Source: Streptomyces formicae (GTDB lineage: Bacteria > Actinomycetota > Actinomycetes > Streptomycetales > Streptomycetaceae). From it: a stretch of 64,000 nt of DNA. Both the position numbers and the translations under genes were made by a program. The stretch is from assembly GCF_002556545.1 (NCBI RefSeq), contig NZ_CP022685.1:1054001-1118000 (forward strand), read 5' to 3'. Below are positions 41,941-50,182 of the stretch, one piece after another (positions within the stretch are counted from its first letter, which is position 1; every line of letters starts with the position of its first letter). The notes under the pieces were generated by a model. It saw only the letters and a program-made list of their open reading frames with translations. It was not told the origin of the DNA and did no database searches.

Positions 41941-43325
41941 ACCTCCGGCGCACCGAAGCGGTGCTGCTCGCGCTCGCCGTCGCCGTCGTCGTCCTCGGAC
42001 ACGCGAGCGCGGGCCTCGCGCTCAGCGGCGAGCTACCCGGCCAACTGGCCGGCTTCGCCGCGTCCCAGGTCTGTCTGGCCGCCGCCGCGCACCTCGCCGT
42101 ACGCCGCTATACGCCGTACGCGGATCCGCTCGTCCTCCCGCTCGCCTTCCTGCTCACCGGCCTCAGTCTGGTGCTGCTCGCCCGCCTGGACCCGGCGTAC
42201 GCCGCGCGCTACGACTCGGCGCCCGCGAGCACCGGGCAGCTCGTGTGGACCGTCCTGGCGGTGGCCGCCGCCATCCTGCTCCTGAGGTTCCTGCGCAACT
42301 ACCGTCGGCTGCAGCGCTATCTGTACGTCGCGATGGCGGTGTCGCTCGCCCTCCTGATGGCGCCCGCGTTCTTCCCCGGCGACACCTACGGCGCCAAGCG
42401 CTGGGTCTACCTCGGCCCGTTCTCCTTCCAGCCGGGCGAGTTCGCCAAGGTCACCATCGTGATCTTCTTCGCGGCCTTCCTGGTGCCGCGGCGCGACGCG
42501 CTGGCCCTCACCGGACGTCGCGTGCTCGGCCTGACCCTGCCGCACGGCAGGCACTTCGGTCCGATCGCCGCCGTGTGGCTGCTGAGCCTGCTCGTGCTGG
42601 TCTTCGAACGCGACCTGGGCACCTCGCTGCTCTTCTTCGGCGTCTTCATCGTGATGCTCTACATCGCCACGGAGCGCACCAGTTGGGTGGTGTGCGGGAT
42701 CGCCATGGCGGCCGTCGGCGCCACCGCGGTCGGCGCGACGGAACCGCACGTACGCGGCCGGATCCTCGCCTGGCTGCACCCCTTCGACATCTACCTGCCG
42801 CCCGACCAGCGCCCGCCGGGCCTCGTCTCCGACCAGGCGGCACAGGCCCTCTTCGGCTTCGGCAGCGGCGGCGTCACCGGGACCGGGCTCGGGCAGGGGC
42901 ACCCCGAACTCATCGGGTTCGCCGGGCGCAGCGACTTCATCCTCACCACCGTCGGCGAGGAGCTCGGGCTCGCCGGGATGATGGCCGTGCTGCTGCTCTA
43001 CACCCTGCTCGTCCAGCGTGGCCTGCGTACGGCCATCGCCTGCGACAACCCGTTCGGGAAGCTGCTCGCCGCGGGGCTCTCCCTGGTGCTCGCGCTCCAG
43101 GTCTTCATCGTGACGGCGGGCGTGACCGGCCTCATGCCGTTCACCGGCAAGGCGTTGCCGTTCCTCGCGCAGGGCGGGTCGTCGATGGTCGCGAACTGGC
43201 TTCTCGTCTCGCTGCTCCTGGTCGTGAGCCATCAGGCGGGCGCGAAGCACCGGGCCCGGGAGGACCAGTTCCGTGACGACGTACAGGAAACCGCCAGCGC
43301 CTCACCCGAACTGTCAAGGATTTAG
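41928..43325 (+). CDS. SEDS-family peptidoglycan polymerase (FtsW/RodA/SpoVE-like)
   Basis: 465 residues with ten or more helices and SEDS hallmarks: AKRWVYLGPFSFQPGEFAKV, VFERDLGTSLLFF, and the region VSDQAAQALFGFGSGGVTGT with GEELGLAGM near the polymerase site. SEDS proteins polymerise lipid II glycan chains together with a class B PBP. The GTG at 41928 overlaps the LCP gene, indicating coupling. No cognate PBP gene follows, unlike the main mrd/rodA cluster, so this is an accessory SEDS protein whose partner must be encoded elsewhere. Confidence 0.92.
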   Translation: MRGLNLRRTEAVLLALAVAVVVLGHASAGLALSGELPGQLAGFAASQVCLAAAAHLAVRRYTPYADPLVLPLAFLLTGLSLVLLARLDPAYAARYDSAPASTGQLVWTVLAVAAAILLLRFLRNYRRLQRYLYVAMAVSLALLMAPAFFPGDTYGAKRWVYLGPFSFQPGEFAKVTIVIFFAAFLVPRRDALALTGRRVLGLTLPHGRHFGPIAAVWLLSLLVLVFERDLGTSLLFFGVFIVMLYIATERTSWVVCGIAMAAVGATAVGATEPHVRGRILAWLHPFDIYLPPDQRPPGLVSDQAAQALFGFGSGGVTGTGLGQGHPELIGFAGRSDFILTTVGEELGLAGMMAVLLLYTLLVQRGLRTAIACDNPFGKLLAAGLSLVLALQVFIVTAGVTGLMPFTGKALPFLAQGGSSMVANWLLVSLLLVVSHQAGAKHRAREDQFRDDVQETASASPELSRI

Positions 43326-43503
43326 AGACCACTTCACCCCATCGTGTGGTGCGGCGCTTCCATGAATCGTTCCCGCACGCCAGAGTGCGCCAGTGCCCGC
43401 TAGCGTGATCCGACAGACGCCCCGGCCCCCGGCGATCTCAAGGAAACGACAGGCCCGCCGCGTCTCCCTCCCCAGGAGTGCGGCGCCGGCGCTGGGGGGA
43501 TGG

Positions 43504-43893
43504 ATGCTTCAAACAGAGCTGGGCACGTACGAACCAGAGGAATCCGATCGGCCGCCGAGCGTGTACGGGCTCGACGGGGCGATCGTGGTCGAACTGCGCG
43601 GAGACATGGACCTCGTGGCCTACCAGCGGACGGTGTCGCTGATGGATGCCGCCGCCTCGGGCTCCGAACCGCTGGTCGTCGTCGACCTGAGCCGGGTCAC
43701 CTTCTTCGACTGCTCCGGCATCTCCCTGCTGATGCGGACCCGTCGGCGGGTGCGCGGCAGGGGCGGCCACCTGCGCGTGGTGTGCACGGATCCGCTGACC
43801 CTGCGCATGCTGCGCATCACCAGGCTCACCTCGGCCCTGTCCCCCGCGCCGTCACTGGGGGCGGCGCTGCGCGGGCCGTTCGACGAGACCTAG
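43504..43893 (+). CDS. STAS-domain anti-sigma factor antagonist
   Basis: 129 residues. The STAS fold has VVELRGDMDLVAYQRTVSLM, VVVDLSRVTFFDCSGISLLM with Ser71 in the position phosphorylated in SpoIIAA/RsbV proteins, and GGHLRVVCTDPLTLRMLRIT. Dephosphorylated antagonists bind anti-sigma ATPases and free the sigma factor. The ATG at 43504 follows a GGGGGA ribosome binding site and keeps the family length. No ATPase or sigma gene adjoins it. Located between the SEDS gene and a convergent TetR gene. Confidence 0.85.
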   Translation: MLQTELGTYEPEESDRPPSVYGLDGAIVVELRGDMDLVAYQRTVSLMDAAASGSEPLVVVDLSRVTFFDCSGISLLMRTRRRVRGRGGHLRVVCTDPLTLRMLRITRLTSALSPAPSLGAALRGPFDET

Positions 43894-43932
43894 ACGTCCG
43901 GCGCGGCCTCCTCGCGGACCCACTCGACGGTC

Positions 43933-44586
43933 CTAGTCGTGGTCCGACTCGTGGCGCCGCTGGTAGCGGCCGCGCCAACGCGGCGTCGCGGCACCGCCCA
44001 TGACCGTCATCACCACGTCGTGGGCCAGTGAGTCCGTGACGGGCAGGTGCCCGAAGAGCACCCGGTGGTACGTGGTGGCGCCGAGCAGGTCGAGGAGCAG
44101 GTCGATGTCCGCGTCGGCGCGGATGTCGCCCCGCTCGATGCCGCGCCGCAGCGCGGCCTCGGTGGTCGCGCGGCGCGGACGGAAGATCGTCTCCGTGAAC
44201 ACCCGGTCCAGCGCAGGGTCGTCGGCCAGGTCGGCCATCAGCGCCGGGAGCGTACGCCGCCCGAGACGTCCGCCGAAGGCGCGGCTGAGGGTGTCGATCC
44301 CCTCGATCAGATCGCAGTGCGTGCAGCCGGTGTCGGGCGTGGGTGCCGTGCCCATCGTGTCGGCGAGCGCCGCGATGACCAGGTGCTGCCGGGAGGCCCA
44401 ACGGCGCCTGATCGCGGGCTTGGTGGTCCCGGCGCGGCGCGCCACCGCCTCCATCGTCAGGCCGGGATAGCCGACGTCCTCCAGCAGCTCCTGCGTCGCC
44501 GAGAGGATCGCGTCGTCGAGCCGGGTGTCGCGCGGGCGTCCCGCGGGGCGGGTGGCGGCGCGGGACGCGGGATCGGGTGTTGCCAT
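43933..44586 (-). CDS. TetR-family transcriptional regulator
   Basis: 217 residues starting MATPDPASRAATRPAGRPRD. The helix-turn-helix is TMEAVARRAGTTKPAIRRRW and the effector domain is TetR_C_16-like (CTHCDLIEGIDTLSRAFGG). The start at 44586 (not the upstream GTG) leaves the operator free. Divergent from an MFS transporter gene; a 22-bp palindrome between them at 44615-44636 is the likely operator. Confidence 0.9.
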   Translation of the reverse strand: MATPDPASRAATRPAGRPRDTRLDDAILSATQELLEDVGYPGLTMEAVARRAGTTKPAIRRRWASRQHLVIAALADTMGTAPTPDTGCTHCDLIEGIDTLSRAFGGRLGRRTLPALMADLADDPALDRVFTETIFRPRRATTEAALRRGIERGDIRADADIDLLLDLLGATTYHRVLFGHLPVTDSLAHDVVMTVMGGAATPRWRGRYQRRHESDHD

Positions 44587-44614
44587 GCGAAGCAGTATAG
44601 GTAGCATGTGATTT

Positions 44615-44636
44615 CGTTCCGATCCGGATCGAAACG
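44615..44636. promoter_or_regulatory. 22-bp palindrome, probable TetR operator for tetR-MFS pair
   Basis: CGTTCCGATC-CGGATCGAAACG matches its reverse complement at 20 of 22 positions (core GATCCGGATC). It lies 28 bp upstream of the TetR start and 26 bp upstream of the MFS start, positioned to repress both. Confidence 0.7.
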
Positions 44637-44661
44637 TAACTCACCATGCAAGGAGCTCGCC

Positions 44662-46125
44662 TTGTCCGAGCAGGAGTCGACCGCCGACCGCGTGCGCACG
44701 GAGCCCACGTCCTTGACCGAGACGCCCCAGGGGCCCCAGCGCGGGAAGGCCCACGAGAGCGTGCTGGGCGGCCGCTATGCCGCGCTGACCTGGGGAATCG
44801 TCCTGTCGGTCGGCCTGGTGGCCTTCGAGTCGATGGGCGTGGCCACCGTCCTCCCCGAGATCGCCGGGAACCTCGGCGGCCTGGGGGCCTACGGCTGGGG
44901 CCTGTCCGCCCTGATGCTGGCCAATCTGATCGGTACGGTCGCGGCGGGCCGGGCCGCCGACCTGCGCGGCCCCGCCCGCCCGCTGGCCATCGGCCTCACC
45001 GTCTTCGCCGTCGGCTGCGCGGTCGCCGGTGCCGCGCCCAACTGGCCGCTCTTCCTCGCCGGGCGCTTCCTCCAGGGCCTCGGCGTCGGCGCCGTCATGG
45101 CCCTCGCGTACACCGCGATCGCCCTGGCCTATCCGCAGCACCTGCGGGCGCGGATGTTCGCGCTCGTCTCGGGCGCCTGGACGCTGCCCTCGCTGATCGG
45201 TCCGACGATCGCGGCGATGATCGCCGACGGGGCCTCGTGGCGCGGCGTGTTCGTCCTCCTGCTCCCCCTCGTCGTCCTGGCGGCCGCGCTCGCCCTGACA
45301 CCGCTGCGCCGCCTGGGCGGGCCCGATCCCGCCCCGGCCGGGGAGCCTGGACCGTGGTGGGCCACGCCGATCGCGCGCAGCGTGCTGCTCGCGCTGGGCA
45401 CGGCCCTCTTCCTCGCCGGTCTCGAACTCCGCACCGTCGCCCTGCTGATTCCGCTGGCCGCGGTCGGCGCCGTCGTCGCGGTCGGCGCCCTGCGCTCGGT
45501 CACCCCGCCCGGCACGCTCACCGTGCGGCGCGGAGTGCCGACCGGGGTGGTACTGCGGTTCCTGCTGTGCGGCGCGTACTTCGGCAGCGAGGCGTTCCTG
45601 CCCCTGGGCCTGGTCGAACTGCGGGAGTTGAGCGCCACGGAGGCCGGGCTCGGGCTCTCGGCGGGCGCGATCACCTGGGTGGCGGGCGCGGCCTGGCAGG
45701 GCAGGGCGGACAGCCGCTGGAGCGGGCGGTCGCGCGCGGTGCCGATCGCTGCGGGGTTCGCGGTGCTGCTCGTCGGCATCGTGGTGATGGCCCTGGGCAT
45801 CCTGGTGGACACGACACCGGCGCTGACGGCCGTCGCGGGCTGGGCGATCGGCGGCGCGGGCATGGGCGTCGCCTTCAACGCGGCGACGACCGACACCATG
45901 GAACAGGCCGCGGCCGACCGGCAGGGCGAGGCGAGCGGCTCGATGCAACTGGCGCAGACGCTCGCGGTGGCGGTCCTCAGCGGCCTGGGCGGCGCGGCGG
46001 TCGCCCTCTCCGATGCCCATGGCTCCTCGATCACGACCGCGTTGACGGCGACGTTCGCGCTGACCGGGGCGTTGGCGGCGGCAGGGGTCCTGGTGGCTCG
46101 CCGGATCAGGGGCGGGACGGTGTGA
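44662..46125 (+). CDS. MFS efflux transporter (DHA2-like)
   Basis: 487 residues from the TTG at 44662, preceded by AAGGAG at 44650-44655 with 6 nt spacing. After a hydrophilic 50-residue N-terminus come about fourteen helices, with GIVLSVGLVAFESMGVATVL, the motif LMLANLIGTVAAGRAADLRG and a helix 4-5 GVGAVMALAYTAIALAYPQ region typical of drug transporters. Divergent TetR gene and palindrome indicate induction by its substrate. Note the unusual ribosome binding site inside CATGCAAGGAG, whose CATG could be mistaken for a start. Confidence 0.88.
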   Translation: MSEQESTADRVRTEPTSLTETPQGPQRGKAHESVLGGRYAALTWGIVLSVGLVAFESMGVATVLPEIAGNLGGLGAYGWGLSALMLANLIGTVAAGRAADLRGPARPLAIGLTVFAVGCAVAGAAPNWPLFLAGRFLQGLGVGAVMALAYTAIALAYPQHLRARMFALVSGAWTLPSLIGPTIAAMIADGASWRGVFVLLLPLVVLAAALALTPLRRLGGPDPAPAGEPGPWWATPIARSVLLALGTALFLAGLELRTVALLIPLAAVGAVVAVGALRSVTPPGTLTVRRGVPTGVVLRFLLCGAYFGSEAFLPLGLVELRELSATEAGLGLSAGAITWVAGAAWQGRADSRWSGRSRAVPIAAGFAVLLVGIVVMALGILVDTTPALTAVAGWAIGGAGMGVAFNAATTDTMEQAAADRQGEASGSMQLAQTLAVAVLSGLGGAAVALSDAHGSSITTALTATFALTGALAAAGVLVARRIRGGTV

Positions 46126-46286
46126 GGGGAGCACCGCCCCCGTGACGTACGACCGCTCGCGCACGCCGTCGCGGCGGACGGGTCGCATCCCGGGCCGTCG
46201 TCACGCAGTGCCACCTTCCAGCGCGCGCGAAGCGGGTCGGCGGCCTACGTTGATCGGGTAACCGAACGGCATCGTAAGGAGCGGTC

Positions 46287-46478
46287 ATGGGTGACGACGG
46301 CAACATGGACAAGCTCAAGGGCAAGGCCAAGGAAATGCTCGGCAAGGCCAGCGGCGACGAGCGCAAGGAAGCCGAGGGCAAGACCGACCAGGCCAAGGGC
46401 GGCGTCAAGGACACGATGGACTCCCTGAAGGAGCGCGCGGAGGGCATGAAGGACTCCCTCAAGCGCGACGACTCCTGA
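46287..46478 (+). CDS. CsbD-family stress protein
   Basis: 63 residues, entirely charged and helical (MGDDGNMDKLKGKAKEMLGK, then GDERKEAEGKTDQAKGG). CsbD is a small general-stress protein, controlled by sigma B in Bacillus; its biochemical role is unknown. A GGAG-type ribosome binding site (AAGGAGCG) precedes the ATG. The upstream sequence GATCGGGTAAC resembles a sigma-B-type -10 (GGGTAA) but the -35 spacing does not fit well, so that is only suggestive. A strong terminator follows. Confidence 0.9.
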   Translation: MGDDGNMDKLKGKAKEMLGKASGDERKEAEGKTDQAKGGVKDTMDSLKERAEGMKDSLKRDDS

Positions 46479-46487
46479 CGCTCCGCG

Positions 46488-46518
46488 CAGAGCCCCGCCG
46501 CTGGCCGGCGGGGCTCTG
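46488..46518. terminator. Rho-independent terminator-like hairpin after csbD
   Basis: CAGAGCCCCGCC pairs perfectly with GGCGGGGCTCTG around the loop GCTGGCC, a 12-bp GC-rich stem starting 10 bp after the csbD stop codon. There is no T-run, which is usual for Streptomyces terminators. Confidence 0.8.
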
Positions 46519-46621
46519 GCGTGTGCCGGGCGGCTCGTGGAGCAGGGCGGCGAAGAGGTGCCCGCGGTGCACGCCGCGTGGAGCAGAATGTCCGTCACCC
46601 GCACCGGCCAAGGAGCACCGC

Positions 46622-46750
46622 GTGACCATCCTCGCCCTGTACCTGCCCGGCTCCGGCGCCCTCCCCCGCTGGGCGCGGATCACGGTCGGCATCGTCGTCC
46701 TCGGGCTCATCGCCACGCGCCTGTGGCTGACGTTCCGCCGCCGGAAGTAA
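46622..46750 (+). CDS. Small single-helix membrane protein, 42 aa
   Basis: The GTG at 46622 is preceded by AAGGAG at 46610-46615 with 6 nt spacing. The 42 residues contain one helix (WARITVGIVVLGLIATRLWL) and a basic end (TFRRRK), indicating an N-out/C-in anchor. No family recognised. It sits between csbD and the convergent sugar permease gene. Confidence 0.55.
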   Translation: MTILALYLPGSGALPRWARITVGIVVLGLIATRLWLTFRRRK

Positions 46751-46773
46751 TCGTCTTCGCGGTTTCCACGCAC

Positions 46774-47706
46774 TCACCCTTTCCCCGACCCCAGCGTCAG
46801 GCCCGCGATGAAGTGCCGCTGGAGGAGCAGGAAGACCAGGACCGTGGGGAGGGCCACCAGGACCGAGCCCGCGGCCAACAGGTTGTAGTCGGTGAAGAAT
46901 TGACCGCGCAGGTTGTTCAGGGACGAGGTGATCGGGAGCTTGTCCGGGTTGGAGATGAAGATGAGGGCCCAGAGGAAGTCGTTATAGATCCAGGTGAATT
47001 CGAGGGTCGCGAGGGCCGCGAGGGCCGGGCGGCACAGCGGCAGGGTGATCCGCCAGAACTGGGTCCACACGCCCGCGCCGTCCACGATCGCCGCCTCCAG
47101 GATCTCCTTGGGGAGCGTCCGCATGAAGTTGGAGAGGACGAAGACGCAGAAGCCGATCTGGAAGCCGACGTTGACGAGGACGAGCGCCCAGAGAGAGTCG
47201 TAGAGGGTGAGCGAGTCCGACATCCACCAGGGCAGCGGGATCTTCAGGAACAGGGCGTAGAGCGGCGTCACGAGGACCTGCGGAGGCAGCAGGTTTCCCG
47301 CGGTGAACAGCATCAGCAGGAGCATGCCGCCGCGGATCCGCACCCGTGAGACGGCGAAGGCGACGAACGACGCGAGGAACAGCGTCAGGAGCACCGCGGG
47401 AACGGCGATCAGCAGGGTGTTGGTGAAGTACTTGCCCATGCCGGATTCGGTGTACGCCTGGCGGTAGTAGTCGAAGGACATGTGCTCGGGCCAGGAGAAG
47501 TAGCCGTGTTCTGCCGTCTCCTCGTACGGGCGCAACGACGCGTAGACGGCGAGCAGGAGCGGCGCGAGGAAGGCGAGGGAGACGGCCGCGAGGAAGAGCG
47601 GGACCCCGAACCGGCCGCGGCGGCGCGGGCGTTCGGCGCGCGTCGGCTCGCGTGCGGGACGGTCGGACGCGCGGTCGGCGGAGGCGGCACGCAGGTCGGC
47701 GGTCAT
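46774..47706 (-). CDS. Carbohydrate ABC transporter permease, MalG type
   Basis: 310 residues. Six membrane helices follow a disordered, basic N-terminus; the EAA loop reads PKEILEAAIVDGAGVWTQFW, the MalG-type importer signature. Third gene of the sugar importer operon (binding protein, MalF-type, MalG-type); its start overlaps the upstream permease stop by 4 bp. No dedicated ATPase is encoded, so it probably uses the shared MsiK-type ATPase of Streptomyces (known for other sugar systems). The adjacent alpha-galactosidase suggests an alpha-galactoside substrate. Confidence 0.93.
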   Translation of the reverse strand: MTADLRAASADRASDRPAREPTRAERPRRRGRFGVPLFLAAVSLAFLAPLLLAVYASLRPYEETAEHGYFSWPEHMSFDYYRQAYTESGMGKYFTNTLLIAVPAVLLTLFLASFVAFAVSRVRIRGGMLLLMLFTAGNLLPPQVLVTPLYALFLKIPLPWWMSDSLTLYDSLWALVLVNVGFQIGFCVFVLSNFMRTLPKEILEAAIVDGAGVWTQFWRITLPLCRPALAALATLEFTWIYNDFLWALIFISNPDKLPITSSLNNLRGQFFTDYNLLAAGSVLVALPTVLVFLLLQRHFIAGLTLGSGKG

Positions 47707-48644
47707 CGGTCGCGCGCACCTCGCAGCTCTTGGACCAGGAACGTCACGATGAATCCCAGGGAGACGGTGAGCAGGACGACCGCGATGGCGGACCCGAATC
47801 CGATGCGGCTCGCCTCGCCGATGATGTTGTCGGTGATGAGTACGGAGAGGAGTTCGAGGCCGTTGCGGCCCTTGTTCACCGCGTACACGATGTCGAAGGC
47901 CCGCAGCGCTTCGATGACCGTGATCACGCCAACGATGACGTTGACGGGGCGCAGCGTGGGAAAGACGACGCGGAAGAAGGTCTGGCGGGTGTTCGCGCCG
48001 TCGATCGCGGCCGCTTCCTTGAGCGCGGGATCGACCGATTTGAGCCCGGCCAGATAGAGGATCATCACGTATCCGGTGTGCCGCCAGCTCGCGGCGATCA
48101 TCATCATCCAGATGTTGAGGTCGGAATTGCCGAGCCAGTCGATGGGGTCGCTCTCATTGCCGAGCGCCGTATTGATCACGCCTTGGTCCGTGCCGAGCAG
48201 GAGTTGGGCCATGAAGCCGACGACGGCGAGCGAGAGCACGACCGGCATGTACAGCACGGACTGGTAGAAGCGGCTGAACCGTACGCCCCGGTCGATGAGG
48301 ACGGCGAGCAGGAGCCCGAAGGGCGTGGCCACGAGGCCGAGAAAGGCGATCCAGAGGAGGTTGTGGCGGACCGCGGGCCAGAAAGCCGGGTAGTTGTCGA
48401 CGAGGCTCTCGTAATTCTTGCCGCCTACCCAGTGGATGTCGCCGATACCGTCCCACGAGGTGAAGGACAGACCGATGGAGGCCAGCGTCGGCCCCCACAC
48501 GATGACGGCTTCGAGGAGGACGGGAATTCCCAGGAGTACGCCGAGGACGACGGTGTCACGGCGTGTGAAGCGCCGCGGGCCCCTTCGCCCGGCGCGTCCG
48601 GCGGATTTCGACGGTACGGAGCGCGATCCCCTCATGGTCAGCAT
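47703..48644 (-). CDS. Carbohydrate ABC transporter permease, MalF type
   Basis: 313 residues with six helices. The start lies 2 bp after the stop of the binding-protein gene. The EAA loop is DPALKEAAAIDGANTRQTFF. After a basic cytoplasmic N-terminus the first helix is RRDTVVLGVLLGIPVLLEAV. Partner of the MalG-type permease, whose gene overlaps it by 4 bp. Start at ATG 48644 or the internal ATG 9 nt downstream. Confidence 0.93.
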   Translation of the reverse strand: MLTMRGSRSVPSKSAGRAGRRGPRRFTRRDTVVLGVLLGIPVLLEAVIVWGPTLASIGLSFTSWDGIGDIHWVGGKNYESLVDNYPAFWPAVRHNLLWIAFLGLVATPFGLLLAVLIDRGVRFSRFYQSVLYMPVVLSLAVVGFMAQLLLGTDQGVINTALGNESDPIDWLGNSDLNIWMMMIAASWRHTGYVMILYLAGLKSVDPALKEAAAIDGANTRQTFFRVVFPTLRPVNVIVGVITVIEALRAFDIVYAVNKGRNGLELLSVLITDNIIGEASRIGFGSAIAVVLLTVSLGFIVTFLVQELRGARDR

Positions 48645-48646
48645 GG

Positions 48647-49972
48647 TCAGCCGACGGCCTGCGCGAAGATGTCCTTCTTCTGCCGCTCGATGCGGTTGAC
48701 GAGACCGTCGACGTCGCCCGGGTCGTCGATGAAGTCCTGCAGCGCCTTGATCATGACGGTCTGCGCGAAGTCGGGGCGGGTGTCCCGGTCGAGGAACTGC
48801 GAGATCTGCTTGGCCCCGGAGACCAGTTCGGCCGACTTCTTCTGCAACGCGGTGTACGTGGCGGTGTCCGCCTTGTCGTTGACCGCGACGTTGTTCGGGT
48901 CACCGGCCAGATAGACCTCTTCGGCCTCGGGCGTTCCCAGCCACGTCAGGAGGTCTTTCCCCGCATCGACGTTCTTGGCCTTCTTCGCGATCAGGAATCC
49001 GTCGATCGGCGCCTCCACGGCGTCCTGTCCGTGAGCGGGGTCGATCTCGGGGAAGGCGAAGAAGTCGATGTCGTCCCGCTCCTTGGCCGGGAACTGCTGC
49101 CCCGGATGCGGCATTCCGAAGACGGCCATGCCCGTCCTGCGTTTCTGCAGGCCCTGCCCCGCCTCCTCCCAGGTCCGGCCGAGCGCGCCCTTCTGGTAGT
49201 ACGGCATGAGTTCGCGCCACAGGTCGAAGACCTTCTTGACCTTGGTGTCCGTCCAGGCTTCCTCGCCCGCCATCAGCCCCTTGTGGAAGTCGTATCCGTT
49301 CAGGCGCATGTTGATGTAGTCGAAGGTTCCCATGGCGGGCCAGCCGTCCTTGTCGCAGAAGGCGACCGGAATCCCGTCCCTGTACATCTTCTTGGCGAGC
49401 GCGATGAACTCGTCCCAGGTCTTGGCCTGTTCGTACCCCCGTTCCGCAAAGAGACTCTTGCGGTGGAAGACGGCCCACGGATAGTAGTAGTACGGCACGA
49501 AGTACTGCTTGCCGTCGTGCGTGGACTGATCCTTCAGCGCCTGGGAGAAGCCACTGAACCCCTTCCACACATCGCTGATGTCGACCAGCAGGCCCTTCTC
49601 CGCGAAGTACTGCATGCGATATCCGGCGAACCACATGAAGACGTCGTCCGGGGTGGCCCGCAGATAGCGCGTGATGTTCTGCTGGAATTCGTTGTGCTCT
49701 GTGGTGTGGACCTTGACGGTCTTGCCGGTCTTCTTCTTGTACGCGTCGAAGGCGTCCTGGAACGCCTTCTTCGGCACCGCGTCCGAGGAGTTGGAGCCCA
49801 TCGTGACTTCGTTCTTCTTGCCGCCTGGTCCGTCCCCGCAGGCGCTGAGCAGTGCGGGGAGGGTGACCGCCCCGGCTCCGGCGGCCGCACCGCGCAGGAC
49901 ATTGCGCCGGGACATCCGATGTCCTGTCATGCTCCGTGGCGCGACGGGACCGCTGAACGATGACTGTGCCAT
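48647..49972 (-). CDS. Sugar ABC transporter substrate-binding lipoprotein
   Basis: 441 residues. The N-terminus has a twin-arginine-type signal (MSRRNVLRGAAAGAGAVTLP) ending in the lipobox LSAC, so it is an exported lipoprotein; the Cys is at about residue 50. The rest matches family 1 binding proteins (VFMWFAGYRMQYFAEKGLLV, TWEEAGQGLQKRRTGMAVFG). The ATG at 49972 follows GAGGAGGGGG. First gene of the importer operon. It lies back to back with the alpha-galactosidase gene, indicating a role in alpha-galactoside (melibiose or raffinose-like) capture, though the ligand is inferred. Confidence 0.92.
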   Translation of the reverse strand: MAQSSFSGPVAPRSMTGHRMSRRNVLRGAAAGAGAVTLPALLSACGDGPGGKKNEVTMGSNSSDAVPKKAFQDAFDAYKKKTGKTVKVHTTEHNEFQQNITRYLRATPDDVFMWFAGYRMQYFAEKGLLVDISDVWKGFSGFSQALKDQSTHDGKQYFVPYYYYPWAVFHRKSLFAERGYEQAKTWDEFIALAKKMYRDGIPVAFCDKDGWPAMGTFDYINMRLNGYDFHKGLMAGEEAWTDTKVKKVFDLWRELMPYYQKGALGRTWEEAGQGLQKRRTGMAVFGMPHPGQQFPAKERDDIDFFAFPEIDPAHGQDAVEAPIDGFLIAKKAKNVDAGKDLLTWLGTPEAEEVYLAGDPNNVAVNDKADTATYTALQKKSAELVSGAKQISQFLDRDTRPDFAQTVMIKALQDFIDDPGDVDGLVNRIERQKKDIFAQAVG

Positions 49973-50182
49973 GTCCCCCTCCTCGGGGTGCAACCAAACA
50001 CAACCGAACGCGAGGGTTGGATCCCACTCCCAAGAGGCACCGCAGTCAAGGGTTTTGGCGCCAGGCGGCCGAACCGTTACCGCTCCCCTTCCAACAGACT
50101 CCAACACGCCCTACCGTAAGCGCGCACGCATGACACGTACACGCAAACCCCTCATCTTCCGCGAGTACGGAGGAACGTCACG

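Noticed and set aside
46231..46261. A sigma-B promoter for csbD
   Set aside because: GGGTAA is present but a matching GNNT -35 is 18 nt away rather than the usual 14-16, so it was not listed as a promoter.
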